The notes beneath the pieces were generated by a model, which was not told where the DNA came from, made no database searches, and worked only from the letters and a program-made list of their open reading frames with translations. Made by a program: the position numbers and the translations under genes. A stretch of 64,000 bases of DNA from Bog-473 sp963809825 (GTDB lineage: Bacteria; Actinomycetota; Acidimicrobiia; Acidimicrobiales; RAAP-2): NCBI GenBank assembly GCA_963809825.1, contig CAWELJ010000005.1, forward strand, positions 186,001-250,000. Reading direction: 5' to 3'. Positions 33,158-40,937 of the stretch are shown piece by piece. Position 1 is the first letter of the stretch; each line of letters starts with the position of its first letter.

Positions 33158-34329
33158 AACACCGACTCCGTACCGAGGACGGCCGTGGACATGACCGAGA
33201 GCAGCATGCCCGAGCCGTGGGCGACCGCCACCTCGGCGCCCTCGACCTGGCGCTCGCCGCACTCGCCGCGCAGTTGGCGCACCGCCTCGGTGATCAGGAA
33301 CATGCCGTACATGCCCGGATGGGTGAACGACAGGCCGCCGCCGTTGGTGTTCATGGCGAGCGGGCCGCGGCCCGGGCCCAGCGAGCCCGTGGCGGCGAGG
33401 GGTCCCCCTTCGCCCTTGGCGCAGAAGCCGAGGTCCTCGAGGTGGAGCAACGCGGTGATCGTGAAGCTGTCGTAGCCCATGAGGACGTCGACGTCGGAGG
33501 GCGTCAGACCGGCCATGGCGAAGGCCTTGGCGCCCGACACGACGCCCGGGGTCGTGGTCAGGTCCGGCATCTGGCTGATCCCCGCGTGGTCGGTGCAGGT
33601 GGCGGCGCCGAGGACGTAGACCGGCGGCTTGGGCAAGGACCGCGCCCGTTCGGCACTCGTCATGACGAAGGCGCCGGCGCCGTCGGTCACGAGGCAGCAG
33701 TCGAGGAGGTGCAGGGGGCTCACCTGGAGCGGCGAGGCCAGGACGTCCTCGACGGTGAGCGGGTCGCGGTAGCGCGCCCGCGGGTTCAGCGCCGCCCACG
33801 CACGCGTACTCACCGCGATCTGGGCCAATTGCTCGGCGGTGGTGCCGAACTCGTGCATGTGGCGGGCCGCGGCCAGGGCGTAGGGCCCCATCGGCGTCCG
33901 CAGGCCGTAGGGCATGTCCCACTCGACCATCGGGTTGGGCCCGGCCATGGCGCGGCGCACCCGGGGGCGGGCCCTGGTCCGGTCGCTGCGTGGCGTCGCC
34001 GCATAGACGCTGACCACCACGTCGCAGACGCCGGCCGCGATGGCCGCCGCCGCGTGCTCGACGTGGACCTCGTAGCTCGAGCCCCCCGTCATGGTCGAGT
34101 CGGTGAAGACCGGGTGGATGCCGAGATACTCGGCGAACGCCACGGCCGAGTCGGCGTGGCAGACCCCGTCGACGTCGGCCAGGGTCAGCCCGGCGTCGTC
34201 CAGCGCGCCGAGGACCATCGCCACCTCGAGGTCACGCCCGCTGCGATCGAGCTCGCCGGTGGGCGACACGTCGTCGTCGACGCCGACGATCGCGGCCGCG
34301 CCACGCAGCGTCCGCTCCACCCTCTCCAT
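33154..34329 (-). CDS. Thiolase-fold protein lacking the nucleophile Cys (Ltp2-like, possible aldolase)
   Basis: A 391-residue SCP2-type thiolase homologue. At the place of the nucleophile the sequence is DSTMTGGSSYEVHVEHAAAA, with Ser (84-85) and no Cys. At the C-terminus, where thiolases have a second catalytic Cys, it has VAHGSGMLLS. The His loop NGGGLSFTHPGMYG is kept. Loss of both Cys with retention of the fold and a DUF35 partner is the pattern of Ltp2, a retro-aldolase of steroid side-chain degradation. Thiolysis is therefore unlikely; carbon-carbon cleavage of a 3-hydroxyacyl-CoA is the best guess. Coupled to the DUF35 gene by 4 bp. Confidence 0.82.
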   Translation of the reverse strand: MERVERTLRGAAAIVGVDDDVSPTGELDRSGRDLEVAMVLGALDDAGLTLADVDGVCHADSAVAFAEYLGIHPVFTDSTMTGGSSYEVHVEHAAAAIAAGVCDVVVSVYAATPRSDRTRARPRVRRAMAGPNPMVEWDMPYGLRTPMGPYALAAARHMHEFGTTAEQLAQIAVSTRAWAALNPRARYRDPLTVEDVLASPLQVSPLHLLDCCLVTDGAGAFVMTSAERARSLPKPPVYVLGAATCTDHAGISQMPDLTTTPGVVSGAKAFAMAGLTPSDVDVLMGYDSFTITALLHLEDLGFCAKGEGGPLAATGSLGPGRGPLAMNTNGGGLSFTHPGMYGMFLITEAVRQLRGECGERQVEGAEVAVAHGSGMLLSVMSTAVLGTESVL

Positions 34330-34369
34330 CGCGATGCCCCCCGGCCCCGTCCGACGCTGCCGCGGACGG

Positions 34370-35716
34370 CTAGGCGTTCTTGGGCAATTGCGAGAAGGGC
34401 GTCACCCGGTCGTTGTTGGGCTCCTTGGGCAGGCCCAGCACGCGTTCCCCGATGATGTTCCGCTGCACCTGGTCGGTACCGCCGTAAATCGGTGGAGCCT
34501 GGGCGAAGAGCGCCATTTCGCTGATGCCGCCCGCGAAGGGGTCACCGGTGGCGTGCTTCAGGGCGGCCTTGTCGTCGGTGTCGTAGGCGTGCAGCATGCC
34601 GGCCGGACCCGAGATGCGCAGGCCGAGGTCGCGGGTGAGGCGCACGATCTGGCTCATGGAGAGCTTGGCCACGTTCGGCAAACCGGGAATGTCCCCGCCC
34701 TGCTCCTTGACGGCCTTGAGACGCAGGCCGTTGAAGCGGCCCAGCTCGCCGAGGGTGTACAGCCGGGCCAGGTCCTGCCGGATGCCGGCGTCGGTGTTGA
34801 CCCCGCGCGACTGGGCCAGGCTGATCAGGAGGCCGGCGCCCCCGCGCATGGCGCCCAGCGCGCCGCCGGGCTGCTGGGTCTTCTTGGCGCCGCCCGACGA
34901 CGGAGCGGCCGCCACCACGTCGCCGACCCGTCGGGCCAGGAAGCCCATCACGGTGCCGGGCTGCGCCAGGCCGCCCCCCGCCGCGCTGCCGCCCCCCGAG
35001 CCGAGGCCGGCGCGCTCGTTCATGAGCGTGGTGTTGGCCGCGGCCCACCCCTTGTTGAGTCCTCCGATGAGAGCGGAGTCGGCCACCCGGGCGTCGGTGA
35101 TGAAGACCTCGTTGAAGAGCGCGTGCCCAGTCATCTCCTTGAGGGGCCGCACGTCGACGCCGTCCTGGAGCATGTCGAAGGCGAAGTACGAGATGCCCTG
35201 GTGCTTGGGGACCTCGGGGTCCGTGCGGGCGAGGAGCATGCCCAGGTCGGCGTACTGGCCTCCTGAGGTCCACACCTTCTGGCCGTTGACCACCCACTCG
35301 TCGCCGTCCTTGACCGCACGCGTCTGCAACCCCGCGAGGTCCGACCCGGCCTGGGGCTCGCTGAAGAGCTGGCACCAGGCCTTCTGGCCGGTGACGATGT
35401 CCCGGACGTAGTGGTCGATCTGCTCCTGGGTGCCGTGCGTGGCGATGGTGGGGGCGGCCAGGAGGAGCCCGAGACCCGCCGGAGGGCCGAGCGCGCCGGA
35501 CTTGGCGATCTCCTGCTGGACCAGGACGACGTCGGAGCGGGCCATGGCCTTGCCGTAGGCGTTGGTGGGCAGCCCCGGGGCCGCCCAGCCGGCCAGGCCC
35601 AGCCGCTCCCACCACTCGGCGACCGTCAGGTCGGGGTCCCAATTGTCCTGCAGCCAGGCCCGGAGCTCGCTGAGCAACTCGTCGGTGCCTGTCGTCTCGG
35701 TCGCGGTGTCGGTCAC
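34370..35716 (-). CDS. Acyl-CoA dehydrogenase
   Basis: A 448-residue FAD enzyme of the acyl-CoA dehydrogenase family, first gene of the leftward operon. FAD/substrate motifs: CQLFSEPQAGSDLAGLQTRA and VWTSGGQYADLGMLLARTDP. The C-terminus has YGGTDQVQRNIIGERVLGLP, the usual flavin-contact segment. A Gly/Ala-rich insert (~235-290, with GSGGGSAAGGGLAQPG) lengthens the middle and is unusual. The expected catalytic Glu cannot be assigned confidently by eye. Electrons would go to ETF, perhaps the fused EtfBA at 1.4 kb. GTG 35716 follows a TAACTT -10 box by 6 nt, so the transcript is probably leaderless. Confidence 0.9.
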   Translation of the reverse strand: MTDTATETTGTDELLSELRAWLQDNWDPDLTVAEWWERLGLAGWAAPGLPTNAYGKAMARSDVVLVQQEIAKSGALGPPAGLGLLLAAPTIATHGTQEQIDHYVRDIVTGQKAWCQLFSEPQAGSDLAGLQTRAVKDGDEWVVNGQKVWTSGGQYADLGMLLARTDPEVPKHQGISYFAFDMLQDGVDVRPLKEMTGHALFNEVFITDARVADSALIGGLNKGWAAANTTLMNERAGLGSGGGSAAGGGLAQPGTVMGFLARRVGDVVAAAPSSGGAKKTQQPGGALGAMRGGAGLLISLAQSRGVNTDAGIRQDLARLYTLGELGRFNGLRLKAVKEQGGDIPGLPNVAKLSMSQIVRLTRDLGLRISGPAGMLHAYDTDDKAALKHATGDPFAGGISEMALFAQAPPIYGGTDQVQRNIIGERVLGLPKEPNNDRVTPFSQLPKNA

Positions 35717-35722
35717 GTCGCG

Positions 35723-35728
35723 AAGTTA
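35723..35728 (-). promoter_or_regulatory. -10 box (TAACTT) of the acyl-CoA operon
   Basis: On the minus strand TAACTT ends 6 nt before GTG 35716. It faces the divergent TAGCGT box at 35770-35775, so both promoters share under 70 bp. Confidence 0.55.
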
Positions 35729-35769
35729 CCGGGCGCGCCCCGGAGCGGGCGACTCGGTCCGAACCTGGG

Positions 35770-35775
35770 TAGCGT
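35770..35775 (+). promoter_or_regulatory. -10 box (TAGCGT) of a leaderless promoter
   Basis: TAGCGT ends 7 nt before ATG 35783 with no ribosome site between. Confidence 0.55.
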
Positions 35776-35782
35776 CACCCGG

Positions 35783-36934
35783 ATGCGGGACGAACGTTTG
35801 GATGCGGCCTTCGAGGCCTGGGTGGCGGCGCAGACGGCGGCGCTCGACGTGGTGCACCAGGCGACGGGGGTCCCCGAGAGCGACGTGGACCTGGCCGAGG
35901 GCTACCGGTGGGTGACCCGCCTCAGCCGCCTGGCCCTGGACTGGATCGTGGAACGATCCGACCCCCTGCATCCCCGCCTGTTCACGCTCCAGGACAACTA
36001 CCGCAAGCTCCTGGTCGACAACCCCGACGTGCACTATCTCTTCTCGGTGCTCGATGACTCCCGCTCCTACCGCCTCCTCGGGTACCGGGGCGAGTGCGCC
36101 TACCTCGGCATGACCTTCGGCACGCCCTTCGGACAGGGGCAGGTCGGCGGCCGGACGGGGACGCAGACGCAGACCAACATCGACGAGTTCGAGCTCGGCC
36201 CCAACGGCGAGGTGGACATCCTCATCGCGCCGGCGTCGAAGATGCCGGACCCGCGGCCTCGCAACGCCGTCGTGCTCGAGCCCGGGACCGCGCAGCTGGC
36301 CATCCGCGAGACCCATTTCGAGAAGAGCCCCGAGCGCCTGTCGCGCCTGCGCCTGGAGCTGGTCCCCGAGCCGGGCGAGGTGGTGCCGCCACCGATCCTC
36401 TCCGCGGACGAGCTGGCGCCGAAGCTCGAGTTCGCCGCCATGTTCCTCACCTTCGTGGGTGCGACGGCCATGCAGATGTGGCACGACGCCGGTAGCAACA
36501 TGAACACCTTCGGGGGACAGGCCGGTTCGGAGCACGTGGCGGCCCAGGACGACGAGGTGCGCTCGCACTCCAACGCCGAGATGACCTACCACGGGGGACG
36601 CTTCCGCCTCGCACCCGGGGAGGCGCTCGTGGTGACCGTGCACGAGCCGGACAAGCCGTTCCTCTACTGGGGGCTCACACTCACCTCGCCGTGGATGGAG
36701 AGCTTCGACTACCGCTACGCCACGACGGCGCTCAACAACAAGACGGCCTCGCGGTCGGCGGACGGATCCTGGCGCATGGTGATCGCTCCTTCGGACCCGG
36801 GCCCCGGGGTGGAGAATTGGCTCGACACCGGGGGGCGGCTCGAGGGGTACATGCTGGTGCGCTGGGTCCTGGCCGACGGTCCACCGCATCCGAGCGCCGA
36901 AGTCGTGAAGGTGGCGGACCTGGCCGTCTCGTAG
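35783..36934 (+). CDS. DUF1214-domain protein
   Basis: A 383-residue soluble protein with a C-terminal DUF1214 region: PDKPFLYWGLTLTSPWMESF, then YRYATTALNNKTA and WRMVIAPSDPGPGVENWLDT. The N-terminal half has DNYRKLLVDNPDVHYLFSVL and RGECAYLGMTFGTPFGQG. Homologues are common beside lipid or steroid catabolic genes, and their biochemical role is unknown. The gene diverges from the acyl-CoA operon with a 66-bp shared promoter region, so joint regulation is likely. Start chosen from the leaderless -10 box; a longer upstream frame overlaps the divergent gene and is rejected. Confidence 0.85.
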   Translation: MRDERLDAAFEAWVAAQTAALDVVHQATGVPESDVDLAEGYRWVTRLSRLALDWIVERSDPLHPRLFTLQDNYRKLLVDNPDVHYLFSVLDDSRSYRLLGYRGECAYLGMTFGTPFGQGQVGGRTGTQTQTNIDEFELGPNGEVDILIAPASKMPDPRPRNAVVLEPGTAQLAIRETHFEKSPERLSRLRLELVPEPGEVVPPPILSADELAPKLEFAAMFLTFVGATAMQMWHDAGSNMNTFGGQAGSEHVAAQDDEVRSHSNAEMTYHGGRFRLAPGEALVVTVHEPDKPFLYWGLTLTSPWMESFDYRYATTALNNKTASRSADGSWRMVIAPSDPGPGVENWLDTGGRLEGYMLVRWVLADGPPHPSAEVVKVADLAVS

Positions 36935-36959
36935 CCGGCGCGGTCGGCGGCGCGCCGAG

Positions 36960-37370
36960 TCAGCCGGCCCGGCTGGGCACCTCCTGGACGAGCCACCCGT
37001 TCCCGTCGGGATCGGCGAACGACGCAAAGGTCCCGTAGTCAGCCCGGGCCGGGTCGGCGCCCTCGACCTGCACGCCGGACTCGAAGTGGTAGGCGTCGCT
37101 CACGGGCACGCCGCCGTCGACGAGACGGCGGCGTGCGGCGTCCATGTCGGCGACCACCAGGTGCAGTCCCTGCAGCGTCCCCGCCGCCTGCTCGTTCCGC
37201 ATGAGGGCAATGGAGCAGGCCGATCCGGGAGGGGTCAGCTGGACCACCCGGAAGTCCTCCCCGGCCCGGTGGTCCACGTCGACATGGAAGCCGACGGCGT
37301 CGCCATAGAACGCCTTGGCCCGGTCGACGTCCGAGACCGGGACGACGATGTTCTCGAGCTTCCAGTCCAT
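36960..37370 (-). CDS. VOC-superfamily (glyoxalase-like) protein
   Basis: A 136-residue vicinal-oxygen-chelate protein. MDWKLENIVVPVSDVDRAKA then FYGDAVGFHVDVDHRAG opens the first half. LQGLHLVVADMDAARRRL and FASFADPDGNGWLVQEV mark the second half, with the DPDGN signature. Substrate unknown. GGAGGTG sits five bases before ATG 37370. It begins 2 bp after the sulfotransferase stop and is clearly in its operon. It converges on the DUF1214 gene with a 25-bp gap. Confidence 0.88.
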   Translation of the reverse strand: MDWKLENIVVPVSDVDRAKAFYGDAVGFHVDVDHRAGEDFRVVQLTPPGSACSIALMRNEQAAGTLQGLHLVVADMDAARRRLVDGGVPVSDAYHFESGVQVEGADPARADYGTFASFADPDGNGWLVQEVPSRAG

Positions 37371-37372
37371 GC

Positions 37373-38602
37373 CTACACCTCCGAGGGAACGCCGAAGCGC
37401 TCCTGGTAGGGGGCGACGAGCGCCCGGTGGGTCGCCAGGTCGAGGCCGGTGTCGGCGAAGGAGTAGTCGTGGCCGCCGGCACGCCCCGTGTGGCGGGCCC
37501 CGAGGTACGACTCGAGCGAGGCGCGGAACTCCGCACTGACGGGGAGCTCCCACCCCGCGTAGAGCCCTTCGATGACGCGGACGGGGTCGGCGACCAGGTC
37601 CTGGTAGACGACGTCGGCGATCTGATCCACGGGGACGGACCCCGCGTCCCGCTCCGCCGTGACGTGGTCCATCTGCATCTCGAGGCCCATCGCCATGAAC
37701 TCGACCAGGACGGCATGGTCGACGTGGTCCGAGTGCATGTAGTGCAGCGTGGCCATGAGGTCCGACAGGGACCCGATGACCCGCAGGGGGTCGCGGTGGG
37801 TGATCACGACGCGTGCATCGGGGTACGTGGCGAACAGGAGGGGCAGGGCGGAGAGGTGGGAGGGCGCCTTGACGACCCAGCGCGGCGTCGGTCGCTCGGC
37901 CACCCACTGCAGCGTCTGCAGGTGGCGTTTGTGCCAGTCGTAAATCGGGGCCTGGTCCTGCCCGCTGCGCCAGAGCGTGTACTCGGCGACGTTGTAGAGC
38001 CCTGTGTACATGTCGCTCGAGAACTGGTGGGCGAAGGCGAAGATGCACTCGGTCGGGAGTCGGCCACCGTTCTCGTGCATGGCCGTGAAGGCGGGGACGA
38101 TCTCGTCCATGAGCCTGATCTCGTCGTCGCACACGTCCCCCGAGGCATCCTCGTAGGGGACCGAGTGCAGGAGCTCCCAGAGCAGCGGTGGGCGGTTGTC
38201 GGGGTCGCAGGCCAGCAGCTCGTGCAGCAGCGTCGTGCCCGAGCGCCCGAGCCCGGTCACGACGATGGGCGCGGGCACGGCCTCGCGCAGCACGGCCGGC
38301 TTCCGCTTCCAGAGCTCGACCATGCGCAGCCGGTTCTGCAGGATGACCTGCAGCTCACCCCGGGTGCGCACGCGGCCGGGGAGGTGGAGGCGGGCCTCGC
38401 CATCGAGCGAGGCGCAGAGGCGGTGGAAGGGCTCCTCCCACCAGCTGTCGCCGAAGTCGTCGAGCCCGGTCGTCGCGACGGCGGCGGTCCGGAGGTCCTC
38501 GGGGCGGAGCGACACCATGGAGCGCCCGTCGTCGCCGAGGCCGCGCCCGAGCGAGACCATCTTGTCGGCCCACGGGCTGCGCGGCGGCGGGGTCCAGGGC
38601 AC
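37373..38602 (-). CDS. Sulfotransferase family protein
   Basis: A 409-residue PAPS-dependent sulfotransferase-like protein. The 5'-phosphosulfate loop is VVTGLGRSGTTLLHELLACD, and the 3'-phosphate site is RVVITHRDPLRVIGSLSDLM. HQFSSDMYTGLYNVAEY and WVVKAPSHLSALPLLFATYP are typical of the actinobacterial group that acts on lipids or glycolipids. The acceptor is unknown. The start is GTG 38602, set by a TACGGT -10 box 8 nt upstream; no ATG nearby has a ribosome site. Its by-product PAP could be removed by the CysQ-like phosphatase at 24.4 kb. Confidence 0.87.
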   Translation of the reverse strand: MPWTPPPRSPWADKMVSLGRGLGDDGRSMVSLRPEDLRTAAVATTGLDDFGDSWWEEPFHRLCASLDGEARLHLPGRVRTRGELQVILQNRLRMVELWKRKPAVLREAVPAPIVVTGLGRSGTTLLHELLACDPDNRPPLLWELLHSVPYEDASGDVCDDEIRLMDEIVPAFTAMHENGGRLPTECIFAFAHQFSSDMYTGLYNVAEYTLWRSGQDQAPIYDWHKRHLQTLQWVAERPTPRWVVKAPSHLSALPLLFATYPDARVVITHRDPLRVIGSLSDLMATLHYMHSDHVDHAVLVEFMAMGLEMQMDHVTAERDAGSVPVDQIADVVYQDLVADPVRVIEGLYAGWELPVSAEFRASLESYLGARHTGRAGGHDYSFADTGLDLATHRALVAPYQERFGVPSEV

Positions 38603-38610
38603 GGGCCGCC

Positions 38611-38616
38611 ACCGTA
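38611..38616 (-). promoter_or_regulatory. -10 box (TACGGT) of a leaderless promoter
   Basis: TACGGT on the minus strand ends 8 nt before GTG 38602. It lies in the 38-bp divergent gap with the HD-domain gene. Confidence 0.55.
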
Positions 38617-38640
38617 CCCGCAACGGGGGAGACTGACGCG

Positions 38641-39201
38641 GTGAGCGAGCGGCCACCCGGCCTCGGGACCGACGACATGGTGCGGCTGCTCGCCGCCGCG
38701 GCGGCGCGGCCGCTGCACGCCGGCGCCGCCGTCTCGCAACTGGACCACGCCCTGCAGACGGCGGCCCTGCTGCAGGACCGGTACCCCGACGATCCGGAAC
38801 TGGCGGTCGCCGGCCTCGTGCACGACATCGGGCACCTCTTGCCCGGGGTGGGCGACGCGACGCACGCGAGCGACGGGGCCGCTGCCGTGCGCACCGCGCT
38901 GGGGGCGCGGGTGGCGGGGATCGTCGCACTCCACGTGGAGGCGAAGCGGTACCTGGTGGCGACCGAGCCCGGGTACGGCGGTGCGCTCGGGCCCGACAGC
39001 GTGGCGTCGCTGGCCGGCCAGGGCGGGGCCGCCTCGCCCCGGGACACGGCCGCGTTCGCCGCCCTGCCCCTGGCGTTCGCCGCCCTTGCCCTGCGGCGGG
39101 CCGACGACGGCGGGAAGGTCGAGGGGCTGGTGGTTGGGGATCTTCCCTCCTGGGTACCGCTCCTGCGGGGGCTGTCCGAGCGGGGCGCCGCCGGCCGCTG
39201 A
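38641..39201 (+). CDS. HD-domain protein (phosphohydrolase or PhnZ-like oxygenase)
   Basis: A 186-residue protein with an HD metal site: His in SQLDHALQTAALL, the His-Asp pair and following His in AGLVHDIGHLLPG, then His in GIVALHVEAKRYLVATEPGY. The HDIGH and HVEAKRYL pattern resembles HD proteins related to PhnZ and myo-inositol oxygenase, where the metals are two irons, rather than nucleotide phosphohydrolases. Substrate unknown. GTG 38641 is preceded by GGGGGAG nine bases away. It diverges from the sulfotransferase gene. Confidence 0.82.
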   Translation: MSERPPGLGTDDMVRLLAAAAARPLHAGAAVSQLDHALQTAALLQDRYPDDPELAVAGLVHDIGHLLPGVGDATHASDGAAAVRTALGARVAGIVALHVEAKRYLVATEPGYGGALGPDSVASLAGQGGAASPRDTAAFAALPLAFAALALRRADDGGKVEGLVVGDLPSWVPLLRGLSERGAAGR

Positions 39202-39425
39202 GGCAGACGGCGCGCTGCATGGCTACTGTCGGGCCGCGACCGGTGGGGGTCCGGGCGGCATCCTGCGGGGGGTGTGCGGGTGAAGAGCGGGAACGGCGGG
39301 TCGTTCCACAGTGGTGTGAGAGGGCCGGATGGTGCGCCGGCGCGACGCGGGCGCAGGTCGGTGGGCCGTAGGGAAAGCAGCCCGCGGTCGTTGTGCTCCC
39401 GGTATCCATGGGGAGGGCCCATCTG

Positions 39426-40937
39426 GTGAATGGATCACGCCGATCGCTGAGGACGCGCTTCCGGGAGCGTCGCTACACGCCGGCGACCGTCCGCATCGGC
39501 CTGGCCTGCGCCATCGGCGCCGCCGTCGGCATCGTGGAGCTCGGGTCGACCTCCGGGGCCACGGACACCTTCGTGCCCGGCAATGCGACGGCCCAGGCGC
39601 AGGCACTCAGCGTGGCACCGACGACGGGGGGACTGAACTACGCCATCACGCTCGCCACCTCCATCGCCAACTTCCAGAACCTCGAGGCGCAGTCCCTGTC
39701 CCAGACCGTCGATCTCGGAGCCATCGGCACCGCGCTCGAGGCGCCGGGATGCAGCGGGGGACCGCCCACGCTGCCCCAGAAGGATGTGCCGCCGCCGGTG
39801 CAGGCCGAGTCCACCAACGGGAACCAGAGCCTGACCGACTCCATCACCCCCCAGTCGTCTCCGAGCGGCCTCGGCCTCGGCAACGAGTCGGCCAGCGCAT
39901 CGACGCAGCCCGCCTCGTCCTCGACGACCACCGTGAGCGACATCTCGGTTCCGGGCGGCCTCTTGAGCATCGATGGCATGACCTCGAGCTCGCACGCCTC
40001 CATCGACAACGGTGCCACCCGCACCGCGACCGCAACCGCAGACGTGGGGCAGATCTCCATGGCCAAGGGAGTCGTGGTGCTCAAGGGTTTGCACTGGTCG
40101 GCCACACAGCAATCGGGCGGCGCCACCGCCGCGACCGCGACGTTCTCCCTCGACTCCATCACGGTCGCCGGCGTCCCGGTGGACGTCTCCAAGCTCTCCT
40201 CTACGGTTGCACCGCAGAACATCCTCAACATCGTCAACACGGCGCTGTTGCCGATCGGGCTGAACATCCAATGGCCTGCCGAGTCCACGCTGGACGACGG
40301 CACCATCGTGATCTCGCCCCTGACGATCGGCATCGACAACAACGCGCTCGGGCAGCAGGTCATCGGGGCCAACCTGGGCACGATCCAGCCGGCGCGCTCC
40401 GCCCTGGTCAACGCGCTGTTGAATGCCAGCTGCCAGTTCGCCGAACCGATCCTCGTGGGCGACATCGGCATCGGGGTCCTGGCCGGCGGGGGCAATCTCA
40501 ACGTGTCGTTGGGCGGTGCGAAGGCCATGACGAACGACCTGGCCGCAGCGTCGCCCTTCGGGCCCGGCGCCACGGGGGCCGCGCTGCCGTCGGCCCCCTC
40601 GGCATCGAGCGCCGTGACCGGCAACAGCGGCAGTGCCGGCACCGCCGGCGTGACGTTCACCGGTAACAGCGGGACCGGCGGGTCGGCGCCGCTCCCGAGC
40701 GGGACGTCGACCCCGACGACAGATTCCGGCGGTAGGCAGCAGGTCGCCCTCGGGCCCGTGGTCAAGACGTCCGACTGCGTCAGCCTCGGCCCGTCGGGCG
40801 GCGGCTGCGACACGGGCAACGCTGCGGTGCCGATCGGGTTGGCGGCCCTCGGCGTCGTGGTCGCGCTCTTCACGTGGGACTACCTGCGCCAACGCCGGCG
40901 CGCCCGGTTGAGCGGGGGAGTGGAGGTATCGCAGTGA
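39426..40937 (+). CDS. Exported, membrane-anchored Ser/Thr-rich protein of unknown function, first gene of the Liv operon
   Basis: A 503-residue protein with an N-terminal export helix (VRIGLACAIGAAVGIVE), a long outer part rich in Ser, Thr, Ala and Gly, and a C-terminal anchor helix (VPIGLAALGVVVALFTWDYL) followed by RQRRRARL. There is no LPxTG-type motif. The middle (~200-350) shows beta-rich segments such as GTIVISPLTIGIDNNALGQQ. No family recognised. GTG 39426 is chosen: GGGGAGG lies eight bases upstream, while ATG 39408 has none. It overlaps the binding-protein gene by 4 bp, so it should serve the same transport system, perhaps as a scaffold or accessory receptor. Confidence 0.8.
   Translation: MNGSRRSLRTRFRERRYTPATVRIGLACAIGAAVGIVELGSTSGATDTFVPGNATAQAQALSVAPTTGGLNYAITLATSIANFQNLEAQSLSQTVDLGAIGTALEAPGCSGGPPTLPQKDVPPPVQAESTNGNQSLTDSITPQSSPSGLGLGNESASASTQPASSSTTTVSDISVPGGLLSIDGMTSSSHASIDNGATRTATATADVGQISMAKGVVVLKGLHWSATQQSGGATAATATFSLDSITVAGVPVDVSKLSSTVAPQNILNIVNTALLPIGLNIQWPAESTLDDGTIVISPLTIGIDNNALGQQVIGANLGTIQPARSALVNALLNASCQFAEPILVGDIGIGVLAGGGNLNVSLGGAKAMTNDLAAASPFGPGATGAALPSAPSASSAVTGNSGSAGTAGVTFTGNSGTGGSAPLPSGTSTPTTDSGGRQQVALGPVVKTSDCVSLGPSGGGCDTGNAAVPIGLAALGVVVALFTWDYLRQRRRARLSGGVEVSQ

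Noticed and set aside
36961..36975. CAGCCGG-C-CCGGCTG palindrome as a terminator
   Set aside because: The one-base loop is too short for a hairpin, and it lies within the last codons of the VOC gene.
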